From assembly GCA_007644065.1 (NCBI GenBank), contig VJWN01000014.1:1248270-1312269 (forward strand): a DNA stretch of 64,000 nucleotides. Direction: 5' to 3'. Shown here piece by piece: positions 1 to 11,497 of this stretch. The position numbers and the translations under genes were made by a program. Below the pieces are notes generated by a model that was not told the DNA's origin, made no database searches, and was given only the letters and a program-made list of their open reading frames with translations. The first letter of the stretch is position 1. Each line of letters opens with the position of its first letter. Origin of the DNA: Margaritispora aquatica (Eukaryota; Ascomycota; Leotiomycetes; Helotiales; Discinellaceae).

Positions 1-317
1 GCTTGTTCCAGACCCAAATAATCGACTGTTAAAAAAGAGTCTTTGAGTCAGGACTCCTATCACATGATCAAGCGCTTTGAAGTCCTCATCCCGCATATCT
101 CTTGTTAGGTTTCAGATCCTACACTTGCTTTGATCTTTATTTCCTCGTTTAACTTTCCTCTTTGCCCCTTTCGGCAGCAAGGCATCTGTTTGAAGGACTT
201 TCAATAAGGCTCTGGTCACATGACACATTAGGCTTCCACACTAACATCTCGTATAAATCAAGCCTTTGCCCTACCTCATAATCTGAAATCCAAGCAGGTT
301 TCCAAAGATCATCCATC
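1..317. other. Upstream region of the VIT/VWA gene
   Basis: No supported gene. The stretch contains the presumed promoter and 5' leader of the plus-strand gene that starts at 318. A TATA-like TATAAA lies near 252. The only open frame here is a short minus-strand one with no recognisable content. Confidence 0.5.
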
Positions 318-3300
318 ATGTCTTGGGGATACAACAACTGGAATTCTTCACAACTCTTCTGCGGCTGCTACTATTACACAACAACTACCAACCATTGGGG
401 TAATCAGCGGGCCAAACAGTACCTTCCCCTCCTCGACACCCAAGTTCATAGTACTATCCTATCTACCACATCCCGCACCCTCCTTACTCAGACTTTCACC
501 AATCCCTCGTCAGTAGATGCAATCAAGGAATGCGTCTATGTCTTTCCCCTCTTCGATGGTGTGAGCGTAGTCAGCTTCAAGTGTCGAATCGGCAATAAAG
601 TCTTGACGGGACTTGTCAAAGCCAAAGAGAAGGCAAAGGCCATTTTCAATCAAGCTGTTGCTCGAGGCGAGACAGCCGGTCTGCTGGAGCAGGCACCAGA
701 GTCATCTGACATTTTCAGCACGAAGCTTGGCAACATCCCAGCTGGACAAAGTGTGATTGTGGAAATTCAGTATGTTGGGGAGTTGAAGCATCACGACACC
801 GAAGGAATTCGCTTCACAATCCCCACCAAAATTGCACCAAGATATGGAGGAGTTACGTCTTACGATGCAGATCAGGCGAATTCTGCTCGCGATCACAGTG
901 GAATTAAGATTACAGTCGACGTCAACATGCCAGAGGGTTCATTCATCAAGGGCATACAATCGCCATCACATACAATCTCCGTATCAATTGGCACCATCTC
1001 GACCTCTGCAAATTCTGATCCCATGATGAGCAGAGCATCGGCGACGTTGGCACTAGGACACTCAACACTTGACAAAGATTTTGTCCTAATCGTGCAGTCA
1101 AAAGACGTAGGCGTCCCCAAAGCTCTTCTTGAGACCCATCCCACGATTCCCAACCAACGAGCGCTTATGGTCACACTTGTTCCAAAGTTCACCTTGCCGC
1201 CTACTCGACCCGAGATCGTCTTCGTCGCCGATCGAAGTGGTAGCATGCAGGGAAACATCCCGATGTTGAAATCCGCCATGAATGTGTTCTTGAAGTCGAT
1301 GCCTGCTGGTGTAAAATTCAATATCTGTTCTTTCGGCTCAAGCCACTCCTTCCTCTGGCCAAAGTCTCAGAGCTACACGAAGGAAACTCTCGCTATCGCG
1401 ATGCAACATGTTCAATATTTCGGCGCAGACATGGGTGGGACAGAGACATTCAGAGCCATGAAAGCTACGATTGATCAACGATATGGCGACTTGCCTCTTG
1501 AAATCATCCTGTTGACTGATGGTGATATTTCTAGCCAGAACGAGCTTTTCGCGTACGTCAATCAGAAGTCCAAGGAAACTGATGGTAATGTTCGTGTTTT
1601 CCCGTTGGGAATCGGAAATGGTGTCTCGCATGCTCTCATTGAGGGTCTTGCAAGGGCTGGAGATGGATTTGCTCAAGCTGTGCAGGATGGTGAGCGACTT
1701 GACAATTGTGTTGTGCGCATGCTTCGGGGTGCCCTATCACCACATGTCAAGAACTATACTCTTGAAGTCAAATATGAAGCAGAGAGTGACGGGGAAGAGG
1801 AGATTGATTTTGTGACTGAGGGCATGAAAGTTCTGCTCTCAGATGACGAAAGATCAATCAAGTCGGAAAAGTCTCTGCGCTCACAAAAGCCAATACCGAA
1901 ACCCAAGGCTGCCATCTCATTATTTGATACCAGCGTTGATCCAGAAAAGGAGGACATCAAGGGCCTCGATGATTCGAAGTTCTGGCTGCCTCAGATCCCC
2001 ATCCCAAAGCTTCTTCAAGCTCCTCACAAGATCCCATCACTCTACGCATTTTCACGATCAACAGCCTACCTGCTAATGTCAGAGGAGTCATGTCAACGAA
2101 AACCCATCGCCGTCATCCTGCGAGGTGTCTCTGCGCACGGCCCCCTAGAGCTTGAAATTGCAGTCGAAGTGCTCGCCCATGGAGGCGAAACCATCCACCA
2201 ACTTGCTGCCAAGAAAGCTGTTCAGGACTTGGAGGAAGGTCGAGGCTGGATCTACGATGCCAAGGATCAAAACGGTGTTCTTGTCAAGGACAGATACCCA
2301 AGTCGCTTTGATGACTTGGTTGAGCGGGAGGCTGTTCGCTTAGGAGAGCAATTTCAAATTGCTGGAAAATGGTGCTCATTTGTTGCAGTGGCTGCAAATG
2401 ATCGTGAAATTGAAGCCAAGAAGATAGAAGAGAGACGTCGCAGCTCTTCAAAGCATGATCTGAACCCAGGTAAATTGTTTCCAGTCAAGTCTTTTGCTAT
2501 CACTAATACATTGCTAGAAGATAAAGTTCGCGATGGAGACCTGGGTGGGCTCGATAGCAGTGATGAAGATTATGAGGTGATCAACACCCCCAATACGCAA
2601 AGTTCTAGAGGAGGGAGCTTTTCACAGCATCATGCTATGAGTGCAAGCAGATCTCGAAAATCTGCAAACTTATCTCCAAAACCATCAGCGCCCATGACAT
2701 CTCCTGGCGAAAACCATGCCTTGTCGGACTACAATATGCAGCTCATGCTTCTTGAACAGCAGAACAAGAAGAGACTCATGATGGCGCGACAGGAGCAAGA
2801 TTCGACATCTTCTGGTGGAAATAATGCCTTGTCAGAGCATCAGATGAAGCTGATGCTGCTTGAACAACAAAATAAGAAGAGACTTACAATGACACCACAG
2901 GTGCAAGATTCGACATCTCTCACACATCCCTCACCGCCGAAACAAGCATCCCAGAAATCAGCTCCCGTTGAGCGCAGAGCGATATCGAACGAAAATGAGG
3001 TTTCTTTTGATTTCGATGACGGTGATGTTTTGCAGGACTTTGATTTCGACTCGTTTCTTTCTGGAGATGGATCTGTCCATACTTTTGATGAAGTACCTGC
3101 TTACCAGCATAGCAGTATCCAGAATCAACCTTCACAGGGCGGTTTTTATAACGCTCCTGTGGAGCCACCTGCTGGAGGGAATATTTTTGGAGCTGTCCCC
3201 CCACAACGTACAGGCACAAATCTCTTCGGGAGTGTCATCCAACAACCGAAAAGTGGTGGTCTCTTCGGAAATTCTTCACAACAACCTGTCGCTGGTAGTC

Positions 3301-4388
3301 TTTTTGGAAACTCCTCTGCACCTCAAACGGGCAGCACGAGTACTCCATTTGGTGCTTCCGCTCCAATAACTCCAGCAGGTGCAGGCTTCGGAGGTGCTCC
3401 TACGTCCTTCATGCAAAATTCGATGGGAAATTCTCAACTTGTTAAGCCCTTCCAACCCAGCTCAGCTTTCGGCTCAGCCCATTCAATTCCACCTCCTCCT
3501 CCACCAAGAGCTGATGGAGGTCTCTTTGGTTCACCAGCCTCTAACCCCTGGGACGGTCGCTCCGCTGCACCTACACCCACACCTATTGCGGACACAAGTG
3601 ACCTATTCCGAAAACGTAGTCCCCAAGCGGAATTGCGTAGCGTCAGACATAGCTTGAATGCAGAGCCCGAGATTATGAAGGGCAAGAAGAAAATTTCCCG
3701 AGGATATGTCCCAGCTCCACCTCCACCTACTTCACGTGGTCCTCAACCACCAGCAGGGAAGATGGCCCTGCCAGCCAGTGCCGTTCCAGCAACAGTACAA
3801 AGGCGACTGCCCCCTTTGCATTCTTCCTCTGCTCGTGACACTGCAGCCGCACCTAGTTCAGCACCTCTGATCAGTTCCAGCCCCTCGAATATGTTCGGTG
3901 GCATCATGGCTCAATCGCAAACTGCTAGTTCTACACAACCATTACCACGCATTTCCGCTTTTCCAGGCCAAGCATCATATCAGCATTTCGCCCAAACCAA
4001 TGCCCATATTCCAGCACCTCCAACCCCTTCGACTCCCAACTATAACGCCATGAAAATATGCGACAAAGTCCTTGCTCTCATCGAACTACAAGACTTCGAT
4101 GGATTCTGGTCTGCCGGGACCGCTGGCACGATCGTGGAGATCTTCGGGTGGGACTGGTGCGATTGGAAGGGTGAGAGTGCCGATGGTGAGGCTGGGAGAG
4201 GTGGAGTGAGATGGATCACAATGTTGGTGATCGCTTGGTTGGAGGAGAAGGCTGCGAGTGAAGAGGGAGTTTGGGGATTGGTTGTCGATAAGGCGAAGAT
4301 GTGGTTGGAGGGCTTGCCGGAGCTGACTAGTGAGGGTGGTGCGGTTGCGCTAGAGAGGAAGGCAAGGAATGAAGTGAGACGCCATTAG
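318..4388 (+). CDS. VIT and von Willebrand A domain protein with FG-rich tail
   Basis: A 1356-codon open frame from an ATG at 318. An N-terminal VIT (inter-alpha-trypsin) domain spans about residues 30-165. A VWA domain spans about 295-460, with the metal-binding DRSGS near residue 305 and TDGD near 401. After that come a Ser-rich region, a tandem 36-residue repeat, a Phe-Gly-rich stretch (LFG, IFG, AFG), a poly-Pro run and a conserved C-terminal segment beginning LALIELQDFDGFWS. VIT/VWA proteins of this layout are common in fungi and resemble vWA5A/PARP4-like proteins; no exact role is known. A 48-nt segment at 2470-2517 has the signals of an intron that keeps the frame open, so the mature protein may be 1340 residues. 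It is probably cytosolic, since no signal peptide is seen. The domain call is firm; the function is not. Confidence 0.9.
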   Translation: MSWGYNNWNSSQLFCGCYYYTTTTNHWGNQRAKQYLPLLDTQVHSTILSTTSRTLLTQTFTNPSSVDAIKECVYVFPLFDGVSVVSFKCRIGNKVLTGLVKAKEKAKAIFNQAVARGETAGLLEQAPESSDIFSTKLGNIPAGQSVIVEIQYVGELKHHDTEGIRFTIPTKIAPRYGGVTSYDADQANSARDHSGIKITVDVNMPEGSFIKGIQSPSHTISVSIGTISTSANSDPMMSRASATLALGHSTLDKDFVLIVQSKDVGVPKALLETHPTIPNQRALMVTLVPKFTLPPTRPEIVFVADRSGSMQGNIPMLKSAMNVFLKSMPAGVKFNICSFGSSHSFLWPKSQSYTKETLAIAMQHVQYFGADMGGTETFRAMKATIDQRYGDLPLEIILLTDGDISSQNELFAYVNQKSKETDGNVRVFPLGIGNGVSHALIEGLARAGDGFAQAVQDGERLDNCVVRMLRGALSPHVKNYTLEVKYEAESDGEEEIDFVTEGMKVLLSDDERSIKSEKSLRSQKPIPKPKAAISLFDTSVDPEKEDIKGLDDSKFWLPQIPIPKLLQAPHKIPSLYAFSRSTAYLLMSEESCQRKPIAVILRGVSAHGPLELEIAVEVLAHGGETIHQLAAKKAVQDLEEGRGWIYDAKDQNGVLVKDRYPSRFDDLVEREAVRLGEQFQIAGKWCSFVAVAANDREIEAKKIEERRRSSSKHDLNPGKLFPVKSFAITNTLLEDKVRDGDLGGLDSSDEDYEVINTPNTQSSRGGSFSQHHAMSASRSRKSANLSPKPSAPMTSPGENHALSDYNMQLMLLEQQNKKRLMMARQEQDSTSSGGNNALSEHQMKLMLLEQQNKKRLTMTPQVQDSTSLTHPSPPKQASQKSAPVERRAISNENEVSFDFDDGDVLQDFDFDSFLSGDGSVHTFDEVPAYQHSSIQNQPSQGGFYNAPVEPPAGGNIFGAVPPQRTGTNLFGSVIQQPKSGGLFGNSSQQPVAGSLFGNSSAPQTGSTSTPFGASAPITPAGAGFGGAPTSFMQNSMGNSQLVKPFQPSSAFGSAHSIPPPPPPRADGGLFGSPASNPWDGRSAAPTPTPIADTSDLFRKRSPQAELRSVRHSLNAEPEIMKGKKKISRGYVPAPPPPTSRGPQPPAGKMALPASAVPATVQRRLPPLHSSSARDTAAAPSSAPLISSSPSNMFGGIMAQSQTASSTQPLPRISAFPGQASYQHFAQTNAHIPAPPTPSTPNYNAMKICDKVLALIELQDFDGFWSAGTAGTIVEIFGWDWCDWKGESADGEAGRGGVRWITMLVIAWLEEKAASEEGVWGLVVDKAKMWLEGLPELTSEGGAVALERKARNEVRRH
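2470..2517 (+). other. Probable 48-nt in-frame intron in the VIT/VWA gene
   Basis: Starts GTAAAT, has a CTAATAC branch sequence eleven bases before the end, and finishes TTGCTAG. It is 16 codons long without a stop, so a simple open-frame call translates through it. The encoded residues (from GKLFPVK) interrupt an otherwise charged linker. Confidence 0.75.
2709..2918 (+). repeat. Tandem 36-residue coding repeat
   Basis: Two adjacent copies, offset by 108 nt, each encode ALS-x4-M-x-LMLLEQQNKKRL followed by a QDSTS end. The nucleotide copies differ at many third positions, so the duplication is not recent. I recall the LMLLEQQNKKRL peptide as recurring in many otherwise unrelated fungal proteins. 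Confidence 0.85.
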
Positions 4389-5345
4389 TTGGGTTTGGGG
4401 GATTTGCAGAGTTTTTCGCATGAGTTTTGATGTGTGGATGTCTTTTTTTGACTTCACTTGGATTATGGGGAATCTTGATTTGAGCTCGTACTTGGCATTT
4501 TCTTGGCTTACGAAGTGGTTTTTGGAAAGGATATCTTGGAGAACTAGGATGTAAGAATGGTGTAATGGCAGGAAATGATGACTGGAGGGGAATGGTCACG
4601 AAAAGAGTAAAAAAATAGTCGCTGGGACAGATCATTTAGGTGGATCGAACTAGCTAGCAATCAAAAATATTAAGCAATCTAGTTGTCATCTCACTTCAAC
4701 CTGCGCACTTGGAATTGGAACTATAATGTCCCGTAACACAAGATAACCTAACTGTCTACTGCGCGCGTGTCTTCGCAGTGATAGTCAACGCTGGATGTTC
4801 AATTTGAACCATTGCGACCATAACTTCACGGCAAAATCCGAAGTTTCGGTCCATACAGAATTAGCTACTTGGTCACAAGTCAAACCGGAATTTAAGACAA
4901 AAACTCCTAACTTTTTAGAGTATGAAAAGGATGTCAAAAGAGTAAGACACCTGGACAATCCTAGGTAAGTGATTGTATGACCGTCATGTGACATTGCTAG
5001 CGAGCTCACATCACCAGACCATAGACCTCAAATTCCACTAAGAAGCTCTGGATGCTTTGGCTTCTACCTCAAATATCAATCAGAATCTTTTAAGCACTAT
5101 ACTTATGAAGTATATTTGTAGATATTTTGCTTGCGAGGCTTGGGGAGCACGTGCTGGGATACACAGGGGTACATCTCGCTAAGGCGATGCCATGGTTTAT
5201 AGGCCCGTGCGCTGAAGCATCCATCTTCTCCCCCAGCCGCCAACCTCTTTCATAAGTTTATCCCATCTTTCATCGCAAATGAAGTCAACATTATCAGAAT
5301 AGAAGACGGGATTTTGGTCAGTAGCAACATGCGTCTCAATCAGTC
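4389..5345. other. Intergenic region
   Basis: Contains the 3' end of the VIT/VWA gene and the promoter of the NLR-like gene. Open frames here are short and have no recognisable motifs. I see no RNA gene or mobile element. Confidence 0.6.
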
Positions 5346-8300
5346 ATGGAACACATCAGTAGTTGGAGAAAGAAGAGGAAGGAGAAGCATAAGCTGGAGA
5401 CCTCACTTGGCACCAGTACCGAGCGACCTGCCAGCCTTGCAGCATCTCACAGTAACTCCATAGGAAGCACTCAACAACACGCTAGCAATGCTGTAAGCTC
5501 AGATTCTATCCACAAAGTCAAACAACAAATACACGCCTCGATACCGTTGGCCGAGGAAAAAGACGAACAGGTTCAGCCGCCTGCTGAAGAGCTCAGAACC
5601 GATACACCAGATGAGGTTCTCCGTGAAGAGAAGCTTCAAGATGAGCTTCTCATAAGAGTTACTCAAGTTCCATCGAATACAAAAGATGAGAGTTCGACCA
5701 ATATCAAGCCTTCAGATGAGGACATCGATGACCCAGCCGGACCCCGTGATAGGTGGAGAGATGCATATTCCTCCCTGAAGATCAAAAATCCAAAACTGGT
5801 TTCGAGTTATGACAAGATTATCGCTACCATGGAAGAGCCAGGTGTACTGGCGTCCGAAAGAAAGCGTTGGTCCATGATAGATATTGTAACGAAAAAGGTG
5901 GAAGAAATGGAGAAAGGGAAGTGGCACGTCAATTTAGGTGGGAGACCTATCGAGGTTAGGAAACAAGTCGATCGCGTTTTCAAGATCGTCAACTTTGCAA
6001 AACTTTTTGTTACGACTGCCGTCAGTCCGTCACCTCATGCTGCCATGGCTTGGGCTGGGGTTTGTGTTCTTTTACCTGTTCGTGGAGTACCCTTGTCTGG
6101 GTTGTGACCATACTGACAAATTTCAGTTATTGTTAAACTCTGGATTGCAAAATCAAGCCCACTTGGAAGGCCTGTCTGAAGTCTCCGCAATAATTTCTAG
6201 GTACAATCTAGCAGAAACAACCTATTTTGCTGAGGATAGCAAGAAGTCGGTGGTCGAAGACAAAATCCTGGACTATCTCAGCGATGGCATTTTGGATCTT
6301 TATATCCTTATTCTCGAGTATCAAGCTCGAAGTATTTGCCAACTATCGCGTAATACCGCTATCCAGGTTGGGAGAGACACTTTCAAAGTGGACTCCTGGG
6401 AAGAACTTGTCACCGAGATTAACAAGGTTGACACCAAATGCCTCAAGTTGAGCCAAGCAATAGACTCAAGTCGATTGACTGCCGGCTTTGTTGATGTGAA
6501 AAGTGAATTTGAGGAACAGAATAAAAAGTTCTCGTCACAAAGAGAGTTCGAGGATAGCAGGTTGTGTCTGGAATGCCTGAATACCGGAGACTATGCCTTG
6601 TGGAAGGAAAAGAATCCATCTCCTATCGAAGGGACTTGCAAATGGTTTTTAAAGCACCCAAGATATCAATTTTGGACTCAAAGCAATTCAAGTCTCCTAT
6701 GGGTATCCGCCGATCCTGGCTGTGGCAAATCGGTTCTCGCAAGGTTTCTTGTTGAGAGTGCGTTGCCTGCGATTGAAATAAAACCGGAACCTCTGATCGC
6801 CTATTTCTTCTTCAAGGATGATGACGAGTACAGCAAAAGCTCAACCCATGCACTTTGTGCTATCCTGCACCAGATATTGTTGAACAACAGTGATCTCGTC
6901 TCGTATGCAATGGAGCCTTATTCCCGTATGGGGAATGCTTTGAGTCGAGGCTTCGATGCACTGTGGAAGCTGCTTATTGAAATCAGCAACGACCACGAGG
7001 TTATTTGTGTTATTGATGCTCTTGATGAATGTGAAGAAACATCTCGTCTGAGATTGTTGGCAAAGCTATCTGGCTTTTTCGCAACACCAAACCGAAAATC
7101 AAAGCTTCGAGTTATACTTACTAGTCGGCCTTACAGCACTATTGATGAAGCTTTGTTCTACCAGAGTGGGCTTGACCGAGATAAGATACATCTCATGGGA
7201 GAAAATGAGTCTGAGGTTGATCAAATCAGTATAGAGATTGACTTAGTAGTGGAAGCTAAGATCGAGGATTTTCGTCGGAAGCGAGTATACAAAGGAATAA
7301 CTGATTCTGCACACTTGGCATTACAAGAGAAGATTCGTGAAATTCCAAATCGCACATATCTTTGGGTGGCCCTTGTCTTTCCGGAATTACTGAAGAAAGT
7401 AGGAGAGTCCAAGGGTCGATTACTTGAGCTAATTGCGACACTACCCCGCTCGGTTGACGAGGCATATGAGAAAATCTTGAGCCAAAGTCTCGATGCTGAA
7501 CAAGCACTCAAGCTCCTCCATATTGTGGCTTCGTCTTTCAGGCCACTGTCACTGAGCGAAATGAACATTGCGTTATCGATACGCGAAGGAAACAAGTGTA
7601 TTGAAGATGTCGACTTGAGACCTGCTCAGTCGTTCAGTACGGTCGTGAGAGAGCTATGCGGGCTTTTCGTGACCATCATCAACGAAAAGATTTTCTTCGT
7701 CCATCAGACAGCCAAAGACTTCCTTCAAAATCCTTCTGGTATCAACTCTTCTCGACCGACAACCAGCTTTTGGAAAGCGACACTGATTCCGGGAGAGTCT
7801 CACGACATTCTCACATCCATATGTGCCTGGTATCTGCAGTTTGACACATTTGAGGATGAGCCACTATTCCTCTCCTCGTTACAACACGAGACAGATCCGA
7901 CAATCATCTGGACTGTTCAGCTAGAGACTGCTTCATCGTACGCTCAATGGATCAAATCGGATAAAAGCACTGCACGAATCAGTTACGGACTTGGAGATGG
8001 TCGAGAATCAACTGGCGGTGCTCATGGATACCTCGATGTTTCGGAAAGGGAGATCGAAACTTATTTGACCAAACATGCGTTCCTCGAATATGCCGCCACC
8101 TGGTGGGTGACCCATATGAGGCTCGCTAACAGTCTTGACCATCTAAACCAACTCACACTCAATCTGTGGGAAGCAAAATCGAAACGATTTAGAACCTGGT
8201 TTTCTGTTCACTATATCCAACACCAAACAAATATTCCGGTATCTCTTAGCTCAACTCATGCTCAGGATCTCTCGGCGTCAGGAGATCTGGCCATACAAGC

Positions 8301-10593
8301 TCTGTTTAGCAAAGAAGCTGGCATCGCGCTGCTCTTGGCTAAAGACACTGAAGCTCACATTGATCCTTTCGACGCAAGACTTGCATTATATTTTGCAATA
8401 AACCTTGGAAATCCAGCAATAATCAAATTGCTTGTTAGCCATGTAAAGCCTGACGCAATTCTCCACAACTTTGAAACCCCTCTGAAATTTGCCATGCGCT
8501 TTTCACAAATCTCCACAATCGAGTGTCTGCTAGAACTTGGAGCGACTGTTACTGCGAATATCATGTCTGTCGCATTAGCTTTTTCAATGGAACTACCTAA
8601 ACCCACACTTGATCACAGAAATGCGGTTGTAACTTTGCTGCTCAAACACGTACCAAGTTTGTACATTCAGAACAGCTTTGGGGTCGATCTGGTCTCTCAA
8701 GCATTATCTGCTGGCCTGCAGAATCTTGAGCATCTTTACCAGAACTGGGAAAAGAAGGAAGAATTCGTGCGACCTCCGCCAGATGTCAAGCACCATCAAT
8801 CGATTTTCTACGCCATTTCCACTCCAGGTGTGACGAGAAGGGACAAGATAATAGATTTTCTTCTAAAAAATGGACTAGAGGTTAATACTAGGAACTCTAT
8901 GGGCCAAACCCCGCTACACGTCGCTGCATGTCAGCCTTTATCAGCCTTAATGGTCGGAACTCTACTGAGGCATGGAGCAGATGTGTTTGCTAAGGATGCT
9001 GAAGGCAGAGATGTGTTGGAGTACGTCATTGAATCAGGAGTAATTCCTACTGGTGGACTACTGAAGGCACACGGGCAAGGGACACTTGCTGATCCTCCGC
9101 TCAGTCGGCCTGTGATGACGCAACGTTCCAGTAAGCCAGTGTCTCAAGGGTTTTCTCGAAGTGGCTCAAGAAGTGATTCTCAGACAAGTGGGCGTGGTCA
9201 CAACTTCAGAAATACACCTGAGAAGAAGTGGAATAATAATCCTAAGCGCAGACCTTCCTCCCTCTGGGGAGCCAATCTTCTCGAATCTGCAATCAATAAC
9301 AACAATGACAAGTTGCTATCATGGTTACTGGAGGATCGCGCCCGTTATTCCCGAAATCGAGACTTGGAAGATTTCTATCCTCTGCACCTCGCTGCTCTAC
9401 GCGGAAACCAGACTGCAGTAGTCTTGCTGCTCAAACGCTTCGATCCACAGTCAATTTCGAAGTCCGGTCAGACCGTAGCTCATGTTGTTGCTTCAACTGG
9501 CAATGTTGACATTATGCGATGCCTGGTTAATGAGAAGGTTGATATTAGGGCATCCGATTGCTTTGGACGGACAGTGATTCATATAGCTGCAGCACACAAT
9601 CACTTACGCATGCTTCGCTTCCTTCTTCGTTCATTGGGGAGAACTAACATAGATGTGCTTGCACCAAATATTAGGGGTATGACGGCGTTAGATCTGGCTA
9701 AAAATTCCTCGATTGATCGATATGTGGATGCAAGCTATGATAAACCTAGAGTTGCAAAGGTGGATACACGGCCTAAGAAAAGAACTCGCAATAATAATGT
9801 CGTTGATATGTTGACCTGTTCGGTGGCACAACGGAAGAAGATGAACATCTTTCAAGAAACAGTGCATCCATACAGACTCTCGTCGTCTGTACTTCGAGGC
9901 ATCCATCAAATCTGCAACGGAAGTGTGACGGCTCCTCACAACTATAAGAACGGCCCTTTCAAGCATTCAAGAGCAAAAGATCGTCCTGCTCCACCCACTA
10001 TTAGAAATCTAGCTCTGTTGAAAATAATTAACGAGATGAGAAACCCAGGCCAAAACACAACTCGAGGAAATCTCCCTTCGAAGGACAAGAGTGTCGAAGT
10101 GCAATGGGAGCGCGTAACATATTCTTCAGTTTCAAATGAGTACAGGCCACGCCCCAATCACCCTCGACCACCAGTCAGAGTCCACCATCATCGCAACAGC
10201 AACACACCTAGTGTATTCACTCAGATTACCGTCTCTTCAGTATACAACAATTCTTATCTCACGATGTCGTCACGCGATCGAAACGCTCGTTCTCGTCGGG
10301 GTGGCGGAGTGTTCAGCAAGGCTAGTAAAGGCGTTGTGCATTCAAGGGTAGGACCTGACTGGGATGGAGGTTTCGGGGATTCGGATGCAGGTATGACATG
10401 GAGTTCGGCGTCTTGGGACTCGAGTGAGATATCAGACGGTACAAAGTCTTCTGATGTATCAAAGAAAGCTAAAAGTAATCAATCTCAACAAGGACGACGA
10501 CTTCAAGGTCAACATCCCAAGATAAATGAGTGGCGGAGAGTGAAAAATTGTCTTGGGCGATGGAGAGGAATGAAAAGAAAGAAGAGAAAGTGA
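5346..10593 (+). CDS. NWD-NACHT-ankyrin NLR-like protein
   Basis: Proposed exons 5346-6077 and 6127-10593 give 1732 residues. The 49-nt intron (GTTCGT donor, ACTGAC branch, TTTCAG end) restores the conserved AWAGVCVLLP-LLLN join typical of the fungal NWD N-terminal domain (about residues 125-370). A NACHT NTPase follows: P-loop DPGCGKS near 442 and Walker B VICVIDALDECEE near 535. Two ankyrin blocks lie near 1165-1230 and 1320-1450 (GQTPLHVAA, YPLHLAALRG, GRTVIHIAAA). The tail of about 250 residues is basic and Ser-rich, ending in KRKKRK. Fungal proteins of this type are signal-transducing ATPases linked to non-self recognition or programmed cell death; the specific trigger is unknown. The first 120 residues look disordered. 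An alternative donor at 6060 also keeps frame but would delete the conserved VCVLLP. Confidence 0.9.
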
Positions 10594-10855
10594 TGTCATG
10601 TCATGGGTTATAGGTAACCAGATGATCTCAAAGCTTGAAGAAAGAAGCGAAGGTAGCTTGATCGGGTATTTCGAGGGAAAACAAACAAGAATATCTTAGG
10701 TTAAGGGAGCTTAGACGGTCATTACTTCCAAACAACGAAAAGCCTATCCTCAGTCCTCCGAGTCTCGCAGAGAAGCTCACTGTATGTGACTCGAGTCGCC
10801 AGTATGACTCTTCAATTCCGTCAACAAACTTGCCACATCATGAAAAGCCAATAAA

Positions 10856-11497
10856 TCACATCATTCCCCCATCAACCCTCCTCCACTTCCTATCCGGGAT
10901 CTCCAAATTCTCCTCCCTCACATTCCTTCCATATGCGCCATTCCTCCAAAGCACAACCCTTCTCCTACCCTCCTCTCTTTCTCCACCATGCTCCGCACAC
11001 TCGAACTCGACTGCACAAACCATCTCATGTCTCCGCCCTTCATGCATTAATCTTCCCCTTACACCCCAGAAATCCGCAGCATGAATCTCGACCCAAAAAC
11101 CCTCCCGCTCGCATGAGGACACGAAGTAGCGGTTGAATACCTCGTTGCCGCTTCTTTGTGTGTTGGCGGGGATGAGATTCACGCTGTACACGTACTTTGA
11201 GGTGGCGAGGGCGCGGGCGATGTTCTCGCGGCTGCCGGCGCAGTGTTCATCCACGGAGAAGGAGATGCTGGCGTGGAAGTCGTGAAGACGTAATGTGTTT
11301 GCGGAATAAGATGGTTCGATGGCACTTTCGGTGTCTGTTTCGGTCTTGGTGTTATGATTGTAAATGTTGGAAGCGGCTTGACGGGAGTCTGAGATGAGGG
11401 TGATAGGCGTGGCGCTTGCGCAGCAGAACAGCTTTTGTTGCGTTACTGCGATTGGAATTAGAGGTGATGGAGTATCCTCCACTGTGACTGAAGGCAT
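10856..11497 (-). CDS. Hypothetical protein, 213 aa
   Basis: A single open frame from an ATG at 11497. I recognise no domain. The N-terminal half is Ser/Thr-rich. The second half has a balanced composition (for example KYVYSVNLIPANTQ and EREGFWVEIHAADFWG), which looks like real coding sequence. It ends about 260 bp after the end of the convergent NLR-like gene. No signal peptide or membrane span is visible. It could be a lineage-specific gene or a chance frame; homologues would decide. Confidence 0.45.
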   Translation of the reverse strand: MPSVTVEDTPSPLIPIAVTQQKLFCCASATPITLISDSRQAASNIYNHNTKTETDTESAIEPSYSANTLRLHDFHASISFSVDEHCAGSRENIARALATSKYVYSVNLIPANTQRSGNEVFNRYFVSSCEREGFWVEIHAADFWGVRGRLMHEGRRHEMVCAVEFECAEHGGEREEGRRRVVLWRNGAYGRNVREENLEIPDRKWRRVDGGMM

